64,000 bases of DNA from Actinokineospora globicatena (lineage in GTDB: Bacteria; Actinomycetota; Actinomycetes; Mycobacteriales; Pseudonocardiaceae), in NCBI RefSeq assembly GCF_024171945.1, contig NZ_JAMTCR010000003.1, forward strand, positions 1,044,211 to 1,108,210, given 5' to 3'. A model generated the notes under the pieces. It saw only the letters and a list, made by a program, of their open reading frames with translations. It was not told the origin of the DNA and searched no databases. The position numbers and the translations under genes were made by a program. Positions 32,002 to 40,549 of this stretch are shown here, piece after piece (within the stretch, counting starts at the first letter, position 1; every line of letters begins with the position of its first letter).

Positions 32002-35000
32002 GTGATCGACACCGAGCGGTTCTCAGGCCACCCCGGCCTGGTCCACGGCTTGACCGTGTCCCCGGACGGCCGCATGGTGGCCACCGGCGGCGAGGACGGC
32101 ACCGTGCGGGTGTGGGATCTGGACACAAAACGACAATCGCGGTGCCTGCGACCCGGCGTCGGTGGGGTCAACGCCCTGAACTGGGACACCGGACGGCTGG
32201 GCTTGGCGGTCGCGGGCAACGAGGGTCTCGTCGCCTGCGCCATGGACACCCCGGTTCGGTTGCGCAGTGGCGCGCCCGCCGTCGCGCTCGCGGGCTGGGA
32301 GGGCTCGCTGTTCTTCTCCGACGACGTGGGCACGGTTCTCCAACACGACCAGGACGAACCGCTCTTCACCACCGCCTCCCCCGTGCTGTGCCTGGTCGTG
32401 GTGCAGGGTTACGTCATCGCGGGCTGTGCTGACGGGCTGGTCACCGCCTGGAACCGCCGCACGCGCTCGCATGAGGTGTCGGTGCGCAGGTCCGACGCTA
32501 CGGCCGGGTTGAGCGTCGACGGGGACAACATCGTGATCGTCACCCACGCCGGGACGCGGTGCACGTGGGACTTCCAGAACGAGTCGGTGACCGAGCTTCC
32601 CGCCGAGGAACGGGTGTGCGCCGCGGTGGTGCACGGGAACCTGCGGATCCGCTCTTGGCGGTCGGTGTGGGTCGGTCCGGTGCTGGGGGACGGCGCCGAG
32701 GTCGAGCTGCGCGGGCACCAAGGCGGGGTGCGGACCCTTGCCGTCGCGGGCGACATCCTGGTGAGCGGCGGTGACGACTGTGCCGTGCGCACTTGGTCGC
32801 TGACCGAGGGCAGCGGGCGTGAACTCCCGCGGTTGACCGAGTCCGAGGTGCGCGCGGTCGCCTTGGTCGGCGACACCGTGCTGGCCAGGGCCGCCGACGG
32901 CGCGATGCTCAGCTGGGGACCTGGAGGCGCCGTCGCCGCCCCGGGGAACCGCCAGACGGCCGCCAACGTGGTCGCGGCGGTGATCACCGGGGACGGGCGG
33001 ACGCTGACCGGGCGGGCCGACGGGTCGTTGACCGGCAGGCAGTCGTCCCAGGCGTTCCACGACGCGACCACCACCACGATGTTCTTCGCAGGCGACCACT
33101 CGCAGGTCGGCTTGACGGGGGTCGCGCTGGGACCGGGGTCTTCAGCGGTGACGTGCGGCGCGCACGGCGAGCTGGTGTTCTGGAACTACCCCGAGGTGGA
33201 TCCCCGGTTCGTCGTCCCCGCGGGAACCGCGAACCTCACCGCGGTCGCTGTGGCATCGGACCACTACCCGGTCGCCGTGGGTGACGCGGGCGGAAGCGTG
33301 TGGGTCGTGGCAGGCCCTGCGGGGGCTCAACGAGTGCACGCCAGCCCGGGGGCCGTCACAGCGGTGGCCGTCAGCGAGAAGGGGGTCGTCGCGGCGGGTT
33401 TCACGACCGGGCAGGTCTGGACCTCGTCCGGCGGACTCATGACCGGGCACGACGGGACCGTGCAGGCCATGGTGTTCGCCCCGGACGGCAGGCTGATCAC
33501 CGGGGGCAAGGACGGCACGATCCGCTTCTGGGACACCGGAAGCGGCGAGCAGGTGGACGGGACCGGGATGGCCGCCCCGCAGGTCCACCGCACGCGGACG
33601 GGTGTCGTCAACGACGAGCCGCCCACAGTGGACAGACTGGCCTTCGGTCCCGACGTCGACTCCCTCGCCGCGCTCATCGCCGATCGGGCCACCGTGCCGC
33701 CGCTGTCGATCGCGCTGCTGGGTCTGTGGGGCTCAGGCAAGTCCAGCTTCATCCGACAGCTCGAGGCCAGGGTGTCCACATTGGCCGGAGAAGCCGGCGT
33801 GTCGGGTGACGTCTATGTGTCGCAGGTCCGGCAGGTGCGCTTCAACGCTTGGGCTTTCAGCGACGACCGGCTGTGGGTCGGTTTGGTGGAGAGTCTCTTC
33901 GAGGGCTTGGCCGACCCCGCGCCGCCTGTCGATCTCTCGCGCGTCGTTGAGGTGCGGGAGAAGTCCGAGGAGCTCAAGAAGCGCAGTACGCGGATCAACG
34001 CGGAGTTGGACAGGTGGGGCGGGCCCCGGACGCTCCACCTTCTCCCCCTGTTGTGGCGCGAAAGGGCAGTGCTGCCCAACCGCCCGTGGCTGCTGATCCT
34101 GTTGTTCCTCATGGCCTTGCTGGTGGGCGCGGCCGCTGTGGTCGTTGCCATCGTCGTCCCTGGAAGCGTGACCTTCGCGGGCGCGGCGATCGCCTCGGGG
34201 GTCGCGGCGGTCGGAGCGGTGGTGGCCGGGCAGTCGGCGCTGTCGAAGGTCCGCGGCATGGGACCCGATCTGTCTAAACGAATGCGCGAGGCTCGGGAGA
34301 AGGTCGACAAGGACCTCGCCGAGGCCGAGCAGGTGCTCGGAGAGGTCGGCCCGCAGGAGCGGCTGGCCAAGCTCATCGACGAGGTGCGCGCGGGTGGGTA
34401 CGCGGCCGACCGGGGTGTGCTCGGACGGGCCCGCAGGCACCTGGAATCGCTGTCCGCCACCATGAGTGGGCAGGGCGGGGACGCGCCGATCGAGCGGATC
34501 GTGCTCTACGTGGACGACCTGGACCGGTGCACGCCCGAGCGGGTGGTCGACGTCCTGGCCGCGGTGCACCTGCTGCTCGCGATGCCGCTGTTCGTGATCG
34601 TGGTGGCCGTCGACCCCCGGTGGCTGCGCGCGGCGATGGCCGAACAGGTCGTCCACTCCGGGGCCCTGGAGTACCTGGACAAGATCTTCCAGATCACCTT
34701 CGCCCTGAACCCCCTCGGCCGCCGCGCGGACGCCCTCATCGACGAACTGGTCCCCCTGCACGAAACCCGCTCCTCCGAGCAGGCTCCTGCCGCGCCCACG
34801 CCCGACTCCCCCGCACCGCGACCGTCCACAGCCGTGAAGGCGTCCTCGGATCCCGTGGACATCAGGCCACCGACCTCGCCGACGAGGAGGCGCCCGGACC
34901 AACTGCGGTTGCTGGCGGCCGAACGGGACGAGATCAAGGCACTGGCACCGTTGCTGACGACCCCGCGCGCGGTGAAGAAACTCATCAACCTCTACCGCAT

Positions 35001-35271
35001 CGTCCGCTCCGGCATCCCCGCGAGCGACCTGGACGCGTTCCTGGTCGCCGAATACCGGGTGGTACTGCTCTTGCTAGCGGCCTCCGTCAAGGACCCCGAC
35101 CAGGCCCGCCGCTGGTTCCTCCGCCTGCGATCCGGCAACCCCGCGGAAGAGGGTGAGGACACCAGCATCGAAGACCTCGCACCAGATCTCCCGAACGAGA
35201 TCTACCTGCGCTGGTCAAACGTAGTGTCTCGATTCAGCCTGGCGACTTTCGACCTACCCGAAACAAGGTAA
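32002..35271 (+). CDS. WD40 beta-propeller fused to KAP-family P-loop NTPase
   Basis: 1089 residues from GTG 32002; 31927 in frame is an alternative and neither has a good ribosome-binding site. Residues 1 to about 535 are WD40 repeats (FSGHPGLVHGLTVSPDGRMV, VRVWDLD, VELRGHQGGVRTLAVAGDIL, MTGHDGTVQAMVFAPDGRLI, IRFWDTGSGE). Residues about 545-1089 are a KAP NTPase: Walker A GLWGSGKSSF near 574, a transmembrane pair inserted at about 695-745 (PWLLILLFLMALLVGAAAVV), Walker B VLYVDDLDRCTPERVV near 834, and sensor-like VVAVDPRWLRAAM. A proline-rich spacer follows at about 925-965 and a helical C-terminus ends the protein. KAP NTPases are membrane-associated and some exclude phage. The propeller would sense or recruit a partner. 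No partner gene is adjacent. Confidence 0.88.
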   Translation: MIDTERFSGHPGLVHGLTVSPDGRMVATGGEDGTVRVWDLDTKRQSRCLRPGVGGVNALNWDTGRLGLAVAGNEGLVACAMDTPVRLRSGAPAVALAGWEGSLFFSDDVGTVLQHDQDEPLFTTASPVLCLVVVQGYVIAGCADGLVTAWNRRTRSHEVSVRRSDATAGLSVDGDNIVIVTHAGTRCTWDFQNESVTELPAEERVCAAVVHGNLRIRSWRSVWVGPVLGDGAEVELRGHQGGVRTLAVAGDILVSGGDDCAVRTWSLTEGSGRELPRLTESEVRAVALVGDTVLARAADGAMLSWGPGGAVAAPGNRQTAANVVAAVITGDGRTLTGRADGSLTGRQSSQAFHDATTTTMFFAGDHSQVGLTGVALGPGSSAVTCGAHGELVFWNYPEVDPRFVVPAGTANLTAVAVASDHYPVAVGDAGGSVWVVAGPAGAQRVHASPGAVTAVAVSEKGVVAAGFTTGQVWTSSGGLMTGHDGTVQAMVFAPDGRLITGGKDGTIRFWDTGSGEQVDGTGMAAPQVHRTRTGVVNDEPPTVDRLAFGPDVDSLAALIADRATVPPLSIALLGLWGSGKSSFIRQLEARVSTLAGEAGVSGDVYVSQVRQVRFNAWAFSDDRLWVGLVESLFEGLADPAPPVDLSRVVEVREKSEELKKRSTRINAELDRWGGPRTLHLLPLLWRERAVLPNRPWLLILLFLMALLVGAAAVVVAIVVPGSVTFAGAAIASGVAAVGAVVAGQSALSKVRGMGPDLSKRMREAREKVDKDLAEAEQVLGEVGPQERLAKLIDEVRAGGYAADRGVLGRARRHLESLSATMSGQGGDAPIERIVLYVDDLDRCTPERVVDVLAAVHLLLAMPLFVIVVAVDPRWLRAAMAEQVVHSGALEYLDKIFQITFALNPLGRRADALIDELVPLHETRSSEQAPAAPTPDSPAPRPSTAVKASSDPVDIRPPTSPTRRRPDQLRLLAAERDEIKALAPLLTTPRAVKKLINLYRIVRSGIPASDLDAFLVAEYRVVLLLLAASVKDPDQARRWFLRLRSGNPAEEGEDTSIEDLAPDLPNEIYLRWSNVVSRFSLATFDLPETR

Positions 35272-35624
35272 CCCAGCAAGGGTTTCGCGGGGGTGGCCTC
35301 GTCGGGATCGCGGACTCAGTGCATCCGAAGGCGATGTCGTGAGGCTGGTGCCTCACAGCCGACGAATGGCGGAGTTTGGTTGACAACCTGGCTCCATAGG
35401 CGCAGTGGTGCTCGACGTCCCGCGACGAAACACTGCGAGCCGGTGACAGTTGGTGAAGGAGGTCACTCCTGGTCGGCGGGTGTGCTGCGTGGGTCAACCT
35501 GGTCAGATCGAGAGCGGCGTGAGTTGGTCACGCCACTGGGGTTGGACTCGTCGCATCGGGTGGTTCGCCATCGGGCGGTCGCTGGTCCGGTGCTCGCCGG
35601 GTCGTTCTGGGGAAGGGTTCTTCG
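35272..35624. other. 353-base gap before the second RHS gene
   Basis: Open frames here are arginine-rich and unlike proteins. I see no clear promoter or hairpin; it is presumably the regulatory region of the downstream RHS gene. Confidence 0.4.
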
Positions 35625-38399
35625 ATGTCACGGAGATCGTCGCGTGGTTTTGGGCTGCGCGTGTTCGGTATTGGGGTGGTCTCGGCGCTCGCTCTCGCGG
35701 TGCCGGTGATCCAGGCGCCGTTGGTATCGGCCGCCGAGTCGGTGCGGCCCACGCCAGGGTCGGTATGGGTGGCACCGAAGGAGGTGAAGCGGGTGCCCGT
35801 GGGCGGGCCACCGCCCGAGCGCGATCCGCGAGAGTCGGCGGTGGCGATGACGGGGTGGTGCGGTTCCCCGAACAAGGGGGTGTTGCCGGACTACCCGATG
35901 GAGAGGTTCAAGGTCAGCGATCGGCTGCAGTTCGGGGTGAACCTGGCCGACGGCAACCTGTGGTGGCAGCACCGGGGACTGACCATCCGCGGCACCGGGT
36001 TGAACCTGAACCTCGGCTACTCCTTCAACGGTCAGGCCGCCTTCGGCCCGGATTGGCGTTTCACCGCCGGGCGAGACATGGCGTTGCACCTGGGCAGCAG
36101 CGTCGTCGCGATGCCGGTGGACACTGGAGCGTGCGTGAACTTCTGGCCCCGGGCGGATGGCACGTACGACCCAGGCGACCACGGGTCCAGGGTGAATCTC
36201 GTCAAGAACCCGGCGGTTCCTTCACCGCGCGATTCTTCGACACCGGTGAGACGTGGGCGTTCAACGGGCGCCGCTGGCCCCTGAACCGCACCGACCGCAA
36301 CGGCAACTCCGTCACCTACCTCTACAACTCCGACGGCAGCCTGGCCTCGGTCGTCGACACCCAGGGCCGGGTGACCACGTTCGCCAACGACGCGAACGGG
36401 GATGTCCAGAAGATCATCGACCCGACCGGCACCGTCGCCGCGAATTACCAGCGCGCTGGACTCTCCCCCCACCATCACCGACCGCGACGGCAAGGTCGTC
36501 ACCATCACGTTCGAACCGGACTACGCCAAGCTCGTGGCGTTCACCGACCCAGTGGGCCGTTCGTGGGCGATCGGCTACCCGAGCGGGTTCGACTACCAGG
36601 TTTCCAAGGTCACCGCACCACGGCAGGCGGGAGCGGCGGACACGCTGTTCAGCTACGACTTCGCCAACGACCGGACGACCGTGACCGACGCCAACGGCAA
36701 CCAGGTCGTCCACACGCTGGACACCAAGGGCAGGCAGATCTCGGCAACAGACGCCTTGGGGCACATCCAGTCCAAGACGTGGACCGCGGGCAGCGACGTG
36801 CAGTCGGTGACCGACGGGCTGAGCAACTCCACGACCGCCGCCTACGACACGGCGGGCAACCTCCTGTCGACCACGCTCCCCACCGGCGCGCAGAGCACAG
36901 CCTCCTACACCAACACCGCGCTGCCGAACCTCCCGACCTCGGTGAAGGACCCCGCGGGCAACGAGACCACCCGCCAGTACGACGCCCTGGGAAACCTGAC
37001 GAAGGTCCGTTCCACACCGCTGGCCGCCGACCTGGAGCAACGCACGTACACCGGCCCCAAGGGCCTCTTGGCGACCGTCACCGACGCGAACGGCAACATC
37101 ACCCGTTACGCCTACGACGGTCCGGGGAACTTGATCACCGTGACCCCGCCCGCCCCGCTCGGCGTGACCCGCTACAGCTACGACTCGCTGTCGCGGATCA
37201 CGAGCATCACCGACGGCGCCACCTTCGCCTACGACAACGCCGACCGCCGCACGGTGACCACCTGGCCCGGGGCAGGCACGCAGACCAACGCCTTCGACAA
37301 CTCGGGCCGTCTGACCAGTCTCAGCGTCAAGAACACCGGTGGTACCGAGACCCTTCGGGCCACCTACAGCTACACCACGAGCGCCGCCGCGGACAGTGAT
37401 CTGCTCCAGTCCAAGACAATCGCGGGAGTGTCCACCGCGTACACCTACGACACCCAGCGCCACTTGACTGGCGCGGGCTCGGCGACCTACTCGGTCGACA
37501 AGGCCGACAACATCACCAACTTCGCGGGTACCGCCTACACCAACAACGCCGCGAACCAGGTCACCGCGATCGGATCGCTGAACCTGTCCTACGACAACGC
37601 GGGCAACGTCAGCGGGACCACCACGCCTACCACTGCTAACGAGTTCTCCGCCTCCAACCAGTTCACCCGTGCGACCCGAGGCGGCGTCCAGGACTTCACC
37701 GCCGCCTACGACACCGCTGACCAGACCCAACCCCGCACCATCACTGAGACGGTGTCCGGGACAACGACCGGCCACGTCTTCACCCAGACCGCCTTGGGCA
37801 TCAGCAGCGTCCTGGACAACGGCACCACTCGAACCAGCGTCTCCCGCGACCCCGACGGCAAGCTGATCACCGAGAAGATCGGCAGCACCCGCTACAACCT
37901 CGTCACCGACCACCAGGGCAGCGTCCTCGGCCTGGTCGACACCACAGGCGCATTCGCCGCCACTTACACCTACCTGCCCTACGGTGGCGGGACCGGCACC
38001 GGCGCCGCGGCAGGCAGCAACCCATTCCGCTACCTCGGCGGATACACCCTCCGGGGCGGCCTGGCACTGCTCGGCTACCGCTACTACAACCCCAACTGGG
38101 GTCGCTTCTTCGGCCCCGACCCCACTGGTCAAGAACGCAACACCTACGCCTACGCCCAGTCCGACCCCATCAATCGCTCTGATCCGCGCGGCGACTACAG
38201 TCAAGACGACTTCGAGGACGACTTGGGATTCGTCGCCAGTTCGATCGAGGTCGGCGCTATCGGCGGCGCGGGAATAGGTTGCGTGGTCACCAGTGCCGGA
38301 TGTCCTGCCGGTGCTGCCGCGGGCGGCCTCGTGGGCGGGTTGTCAGGACTCAGTTTCGGCATTTCCTACTCGATCACCAAGCGCATTCTCGGCGACTAG
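35625..38399 (+). pseudogene. second RHS/YD-repeat toxin, interrupted by two compensating frameshifts
   Basis: ATG 35625 has GGAAGGG seven bases upstream and a signal peptide (FGIGVVSALALAVPVIQA). The reading frame is lost at the C run 36209-36211, where adding one C restores NPGGSFTARFFDTGETWAF in the new frame. It is recovered at the C6 run 36465-36470, where removing one C restores LSPTITDRDGKV. After correction the protein is about 924 residues: an N-terminal RHS region, YD repeats, and the RHS core (ALLGYRYYNPNWGRFFGPDP, then DPINRSDPRGD). The tail is only 65 residues: an acidic patch (YSQDDFEDDLGF) then a glycine-rich hydrophobic stretch (GAIGGAGIGCVVTSAGCPAG). Both breaks lie in C homopolymers, so sequencing error, phase variation and real decay are all possible. 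The part after 36470 is one intact open frame. Confidence 0.8.
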
Positions 38400-38426
38400 C
38401 GCAAGATCTCAGCGAATGGAGCAGGC

Positions 38427-38615
38427 ATGGCCAAGGCGTCCCGAACCACGCGGGCAGCGATCCTCGGCGTCGTGGTGCTGTCCGCGGCAATCGCAGGCGT
38501 TCTTGCCGCTCTGGCAGGTGCGACGCCTGGGTGGGCCTACGTGGTCATCGCCATCCTGGCCGTGCTTGCCGGAGCGATCGTCGCGCGAAAAGGGTGGCTG
38601 AACCGGAACACCTGA
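38427..38615 (+). CDS. small two-helix membrane protein after the RHS gene
   Basis: 62 residues from ATG 38427 with GGAG six to seven bases upstream. It has two hydrophobic segments (AAILGVVVLSAAIAGVLAAL and YVVIAILAVLAGAIVA) and a basic end RKGWLNRNT. It is a paralogue of the protein encoded at 29767-29940. It lies 27 bases after the RHS stop, the usual place for an immunity gene, and a membrane immunity protein would suit a hydrophobic toxin tip. The distant paralogue beside a chitinase argues for a more general role. Function unproven. Confidence 0.7.
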   Translation: MAKASRTTRAAILGVVVLSAAIAGVLAALAGATPGWAYVVIAILAVLAGAIVARKGWLNRNT

Positions 38616-38718
38616 CCTTCCCGCCTCGACCATCCAGAATCACCGAGTCGTCCTCGCAGACCGCGCCGTTCTGACGCGAGAACGGATCTTGGGTGACACA
38701 CGTTCGCGTTGTGAACAA

Positions 38719-38763
38719 GATGCGCTGCCCCGCGGAGAGATGACCTCCGCGGGGCAGCGCATC
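38719..38763. terminator. 19-bp perfect stem-loop
   Basis: Arms 38719-38737 and 38745-38763 are exact reverse complements (GATGCGCTGCCCCGCGGAG) around a seven-base loop AGATGAC. It lies 103 bases after the small membrane gene and 85 bases before the next one. It is either a terminator or an RNA element in the leader of the downstream gene. Confidence 0.55.
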
Positions 38764-38847
38764 CGCACTCCGGGACTGACAGCCGATCGTCCTGGGAACG
38801 CCCTGCTGCCTTTGACAACTTTCGCGAAGACAAGGAGTTCCTCCATC

Positions 38848-39048
38848 GTGACACCCGCTAACCGCACGCGGCGCGTGGTCGTTCTCGCCGTCGTGATCGC
38901 CGTCTTGTACGCGGCTGTCTTCGTTCTGCTGGCCGCGTATCCAGAGGCAGGTACGCCGGTGAGGATCGTCGCCTACGTCCTGATGGGCCTGGGGGTGGTC
39001 GTCACGATCGTCGCCTGGCGGAGGGTGGCCCGGAACCGAACGCGGTAG
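38848..39048 (+). CDS. second small membrane protein (66 aa)
   Basis: GTG 38848 follows AAGGAG by about ten bases. The protein starts MTPANRTRRVVVLAVVIAVL, has two hydrophobic segments (VVLAVVIAVLYAAVFVLL and VRIVAYVLMGLGVVVTIV), and ends WRRVARNRTR. The topology is the same as the protein at 38427-38615 (basic start, two helices, basic end), though the loop sequence differs (AAYPEAGTP). A long stem-loop lies between the two genes, so it is separately controlled. No family is recognised. Confidence 0.62.
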   Translation: MTPANRTRRVVVLAVVIAVLYAAVFVLLAAYPEAGTPVRIVAYVLMGLGVVVTIVAWRRVARNRTR

Positions 39049-39120
39049 AGCGGGCATTGCGGTCAACGCCGGTGGTGGGTTGTGCGATGCTGCTCGCCGT
39101 CGGTGGTGAGGGGAGCAGGG

Positions 39121-39615
39121 GTGAAGGCGCCGGACGAGTGGATGCGGGAGTTCGAGGGGCGGATCGCCGAGGCGCAGCGTAAGGCGGCGGCGGTTCGGGA
39201 GGGTTTGGCTGGGGCGCAAGGGATGTCGGCGTCCAAGGACGGGTCGGTCGCGGTGACGGTCGCGCCGAACGGGGCGTTGACGGGGGTCACGCTGACCCCG
39301 GAGGCGATGCGGTTGACGCACACCCAACTCGCCGCCGAGATCATGACGGTCGCACGGGCCGCTCAGCGGTCGGCGGCGGTTCAGGTCGCGGAGACGTTCG
39401 GGGCGATCGAGGGCACGGATTCCGAGACCTACCGGGTGATCACCGAGTACCTGCCCGAGCCGGAACCCGAAGGGCCGCAACGGGAGCAGCCCCGGTTCGC
39501 GCCAGAGGTCGACGAGGCGCCGGTCCGGCGTGATCCGCCCCGGCGACCCGTCACACCGCGCCCGGGTGACGACGATGACGACTACAGCGGCGAGTCCATC
39601 TACGGCGACAAGTGA
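39121..39615 (+). CDS. YbaB/EbfC-like protein of a type VII toxin locus
   Basis: 164 residues from GTG 39121 with GGGGAG upstream. The N-terminal part (MKAPDEWMREFEGRIAEAQR, a long helix) followed by strands VAVTVAPNGALTGVTLTPEA matches the YbaB/EbfC nucleoid-associated fold. The C-terminal 50 residues are acidic and proline-rich (EPEPEGPQREQPRF, then DDDDDYSGESIYGDK) and probably disordered. In actinobacteria such YbaB-like genes commonly stand at the start of operons for WXG100-type secreted toxins, which is the arrangement here. It may be a chaperone or regulatory DNA-binding protein for the locus; the role is inferred. Confidence 0.82.
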   Translation: MKAPDEWMREFEGRIAEAQRKAAAVREGLAGAQGMSASKDGSVAVTVAPNGALTGVTLTPEAMRLTHTQLAAEIMTVARAAQRSAAVQVAETFGAIEGTDSETYRVITEYLPEPEPEGPQREQPRFAPEVDEAPVRRDPPRRPVTPRPGDDDDDYSGESIYGDK

Positions 39616-39714
39616 TCAACGCCGCACCCCGCGGAGTTCGCCGTTCCCGCTCTGCGCCCGGGTTCGATGTGAAATCTTGGGCGGACAAGCGCAGGCGGAG
39701 CCGGTGGGGGGACT

Positions 39715-40542
39715 GTGACCGAGTGGTACGAGGGCGCGGGCGTCGTGGAGAGCGTCGCCGGGTTCGTTGACACCCTGACCACGGAGTCCGAGGGCGAGGG
39801 TGTGGACGTCATCGACGCCGCCCTCGGCGGTGCCGGGATGGTCGTCGACCTGGTCGGCTCGGCGGCGAACCCGCTGGGCGCGGTGTTCTCCGCCGGGGTC
39901 GGGTGGCTGCTGGAGCACGTCAGCTTCCTGCGGGAGCCGCTGGACGCGCTGCTGGGCGACCCCGACGAGATCAACGCCAACACCGACCAGCTCAAGACCG
40001 CCGCGCTGGAGATGCGGATGATCGCCCAGGAGCACCGCCAGGACGTCGAGGCGATGGGGATGTCCTGGTCCGGCGAGTCGAACGAGGCGTTCCGCTCCGC
40101 GCAGGACCAGGCCGCGGACCACTACGAGGCGCTGGGCAAGACCATGGACGGCACGGCGGCGGTCTACGCCCTGTCCGGCGCCCTGGTCTGCGAGCTGCGC
40201 GCGTTGGTCTTCGACTGGATCGCCGACCTGATCGGCGAACTGATCACCGGCGCGCTCATCGCCCTGGCCTCGGCCGCGGTGACCCTCGGTGGCTCGATCG
40301 CGGCGTACTGCGGGTACGCGGGCGGCCGGGCGGCGATGCTGGCGACCAAGATGGCGACCCGGCTGGGCAAGCTGATGTCGGCGATGGAGCGCTTCGGCGG
40401 CCGGATGGCGCGGCTGTCGGAGAAGATGTCCGGGCTGATGAAGGGCCTGGAGCGGTTCTCGGAGTACGGCGACTACGCGAAGACCGCCTACGACGCGGTC
40501 AAGCCGTACGAGATGCCGCAGGCCCCCGGCGTGGCCGGCTGA
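39715..40542 (+). CDS. WXG100-like type VII secretion protein
   Basis: 275 residues from GTG 39715. After an N-terminal region with hydrophobic patches (AALGGAGMVVDLVGSAANPL), the segment about 85-140 is a helix-turn-helix hairpin with the W-x-G motif WSG near residue 117 (QDVEAMGMSWSGESNEAFRS), typical of ESX substrates. A hydrophobic region follows (IADLIGELITGALIALASAA), then basic amphipathic helices (MATRLGKLMSAMERFGGRMA). It resembles the helical partner encoded before polymorphic toxins in ESX loci. It is likely secreted or co-secreted with the large toxin starting eight bases downstream. No secretion-machine genes are in the window. Confidence 0.78.
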   Translation: MTEWYEGAGVVESVAGFVDTLTTESEGEGVDVIDAALGGAGMVVDLVGSAANPLGAVFSAGVGWLLEHVSFLREPLDALLGDPDEINANTDQLKTAALEMRMIAQEHRQDVEAMGMSWSGESNEAFRSAQDQAADHYEALGKTMDGTAAVYALSGALVCELRALVFDWIADLIGELITGALIALASAAVTLGGSIAAYCGYAGGRAAMLATKMATRLGKLMSAMERFGGRMARLSEKMSGLMKGLERFSEYGDYAKTAYDAVKPYEMPQAPGVAG

Positions 40543-40549
40543 CAGGACC

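Noticed and set aside
36414-38204. 596-residue minus-strand frame under the second RHS gene
   Set aside because: Val/Gly-rich shadow of YD-repeat codons.
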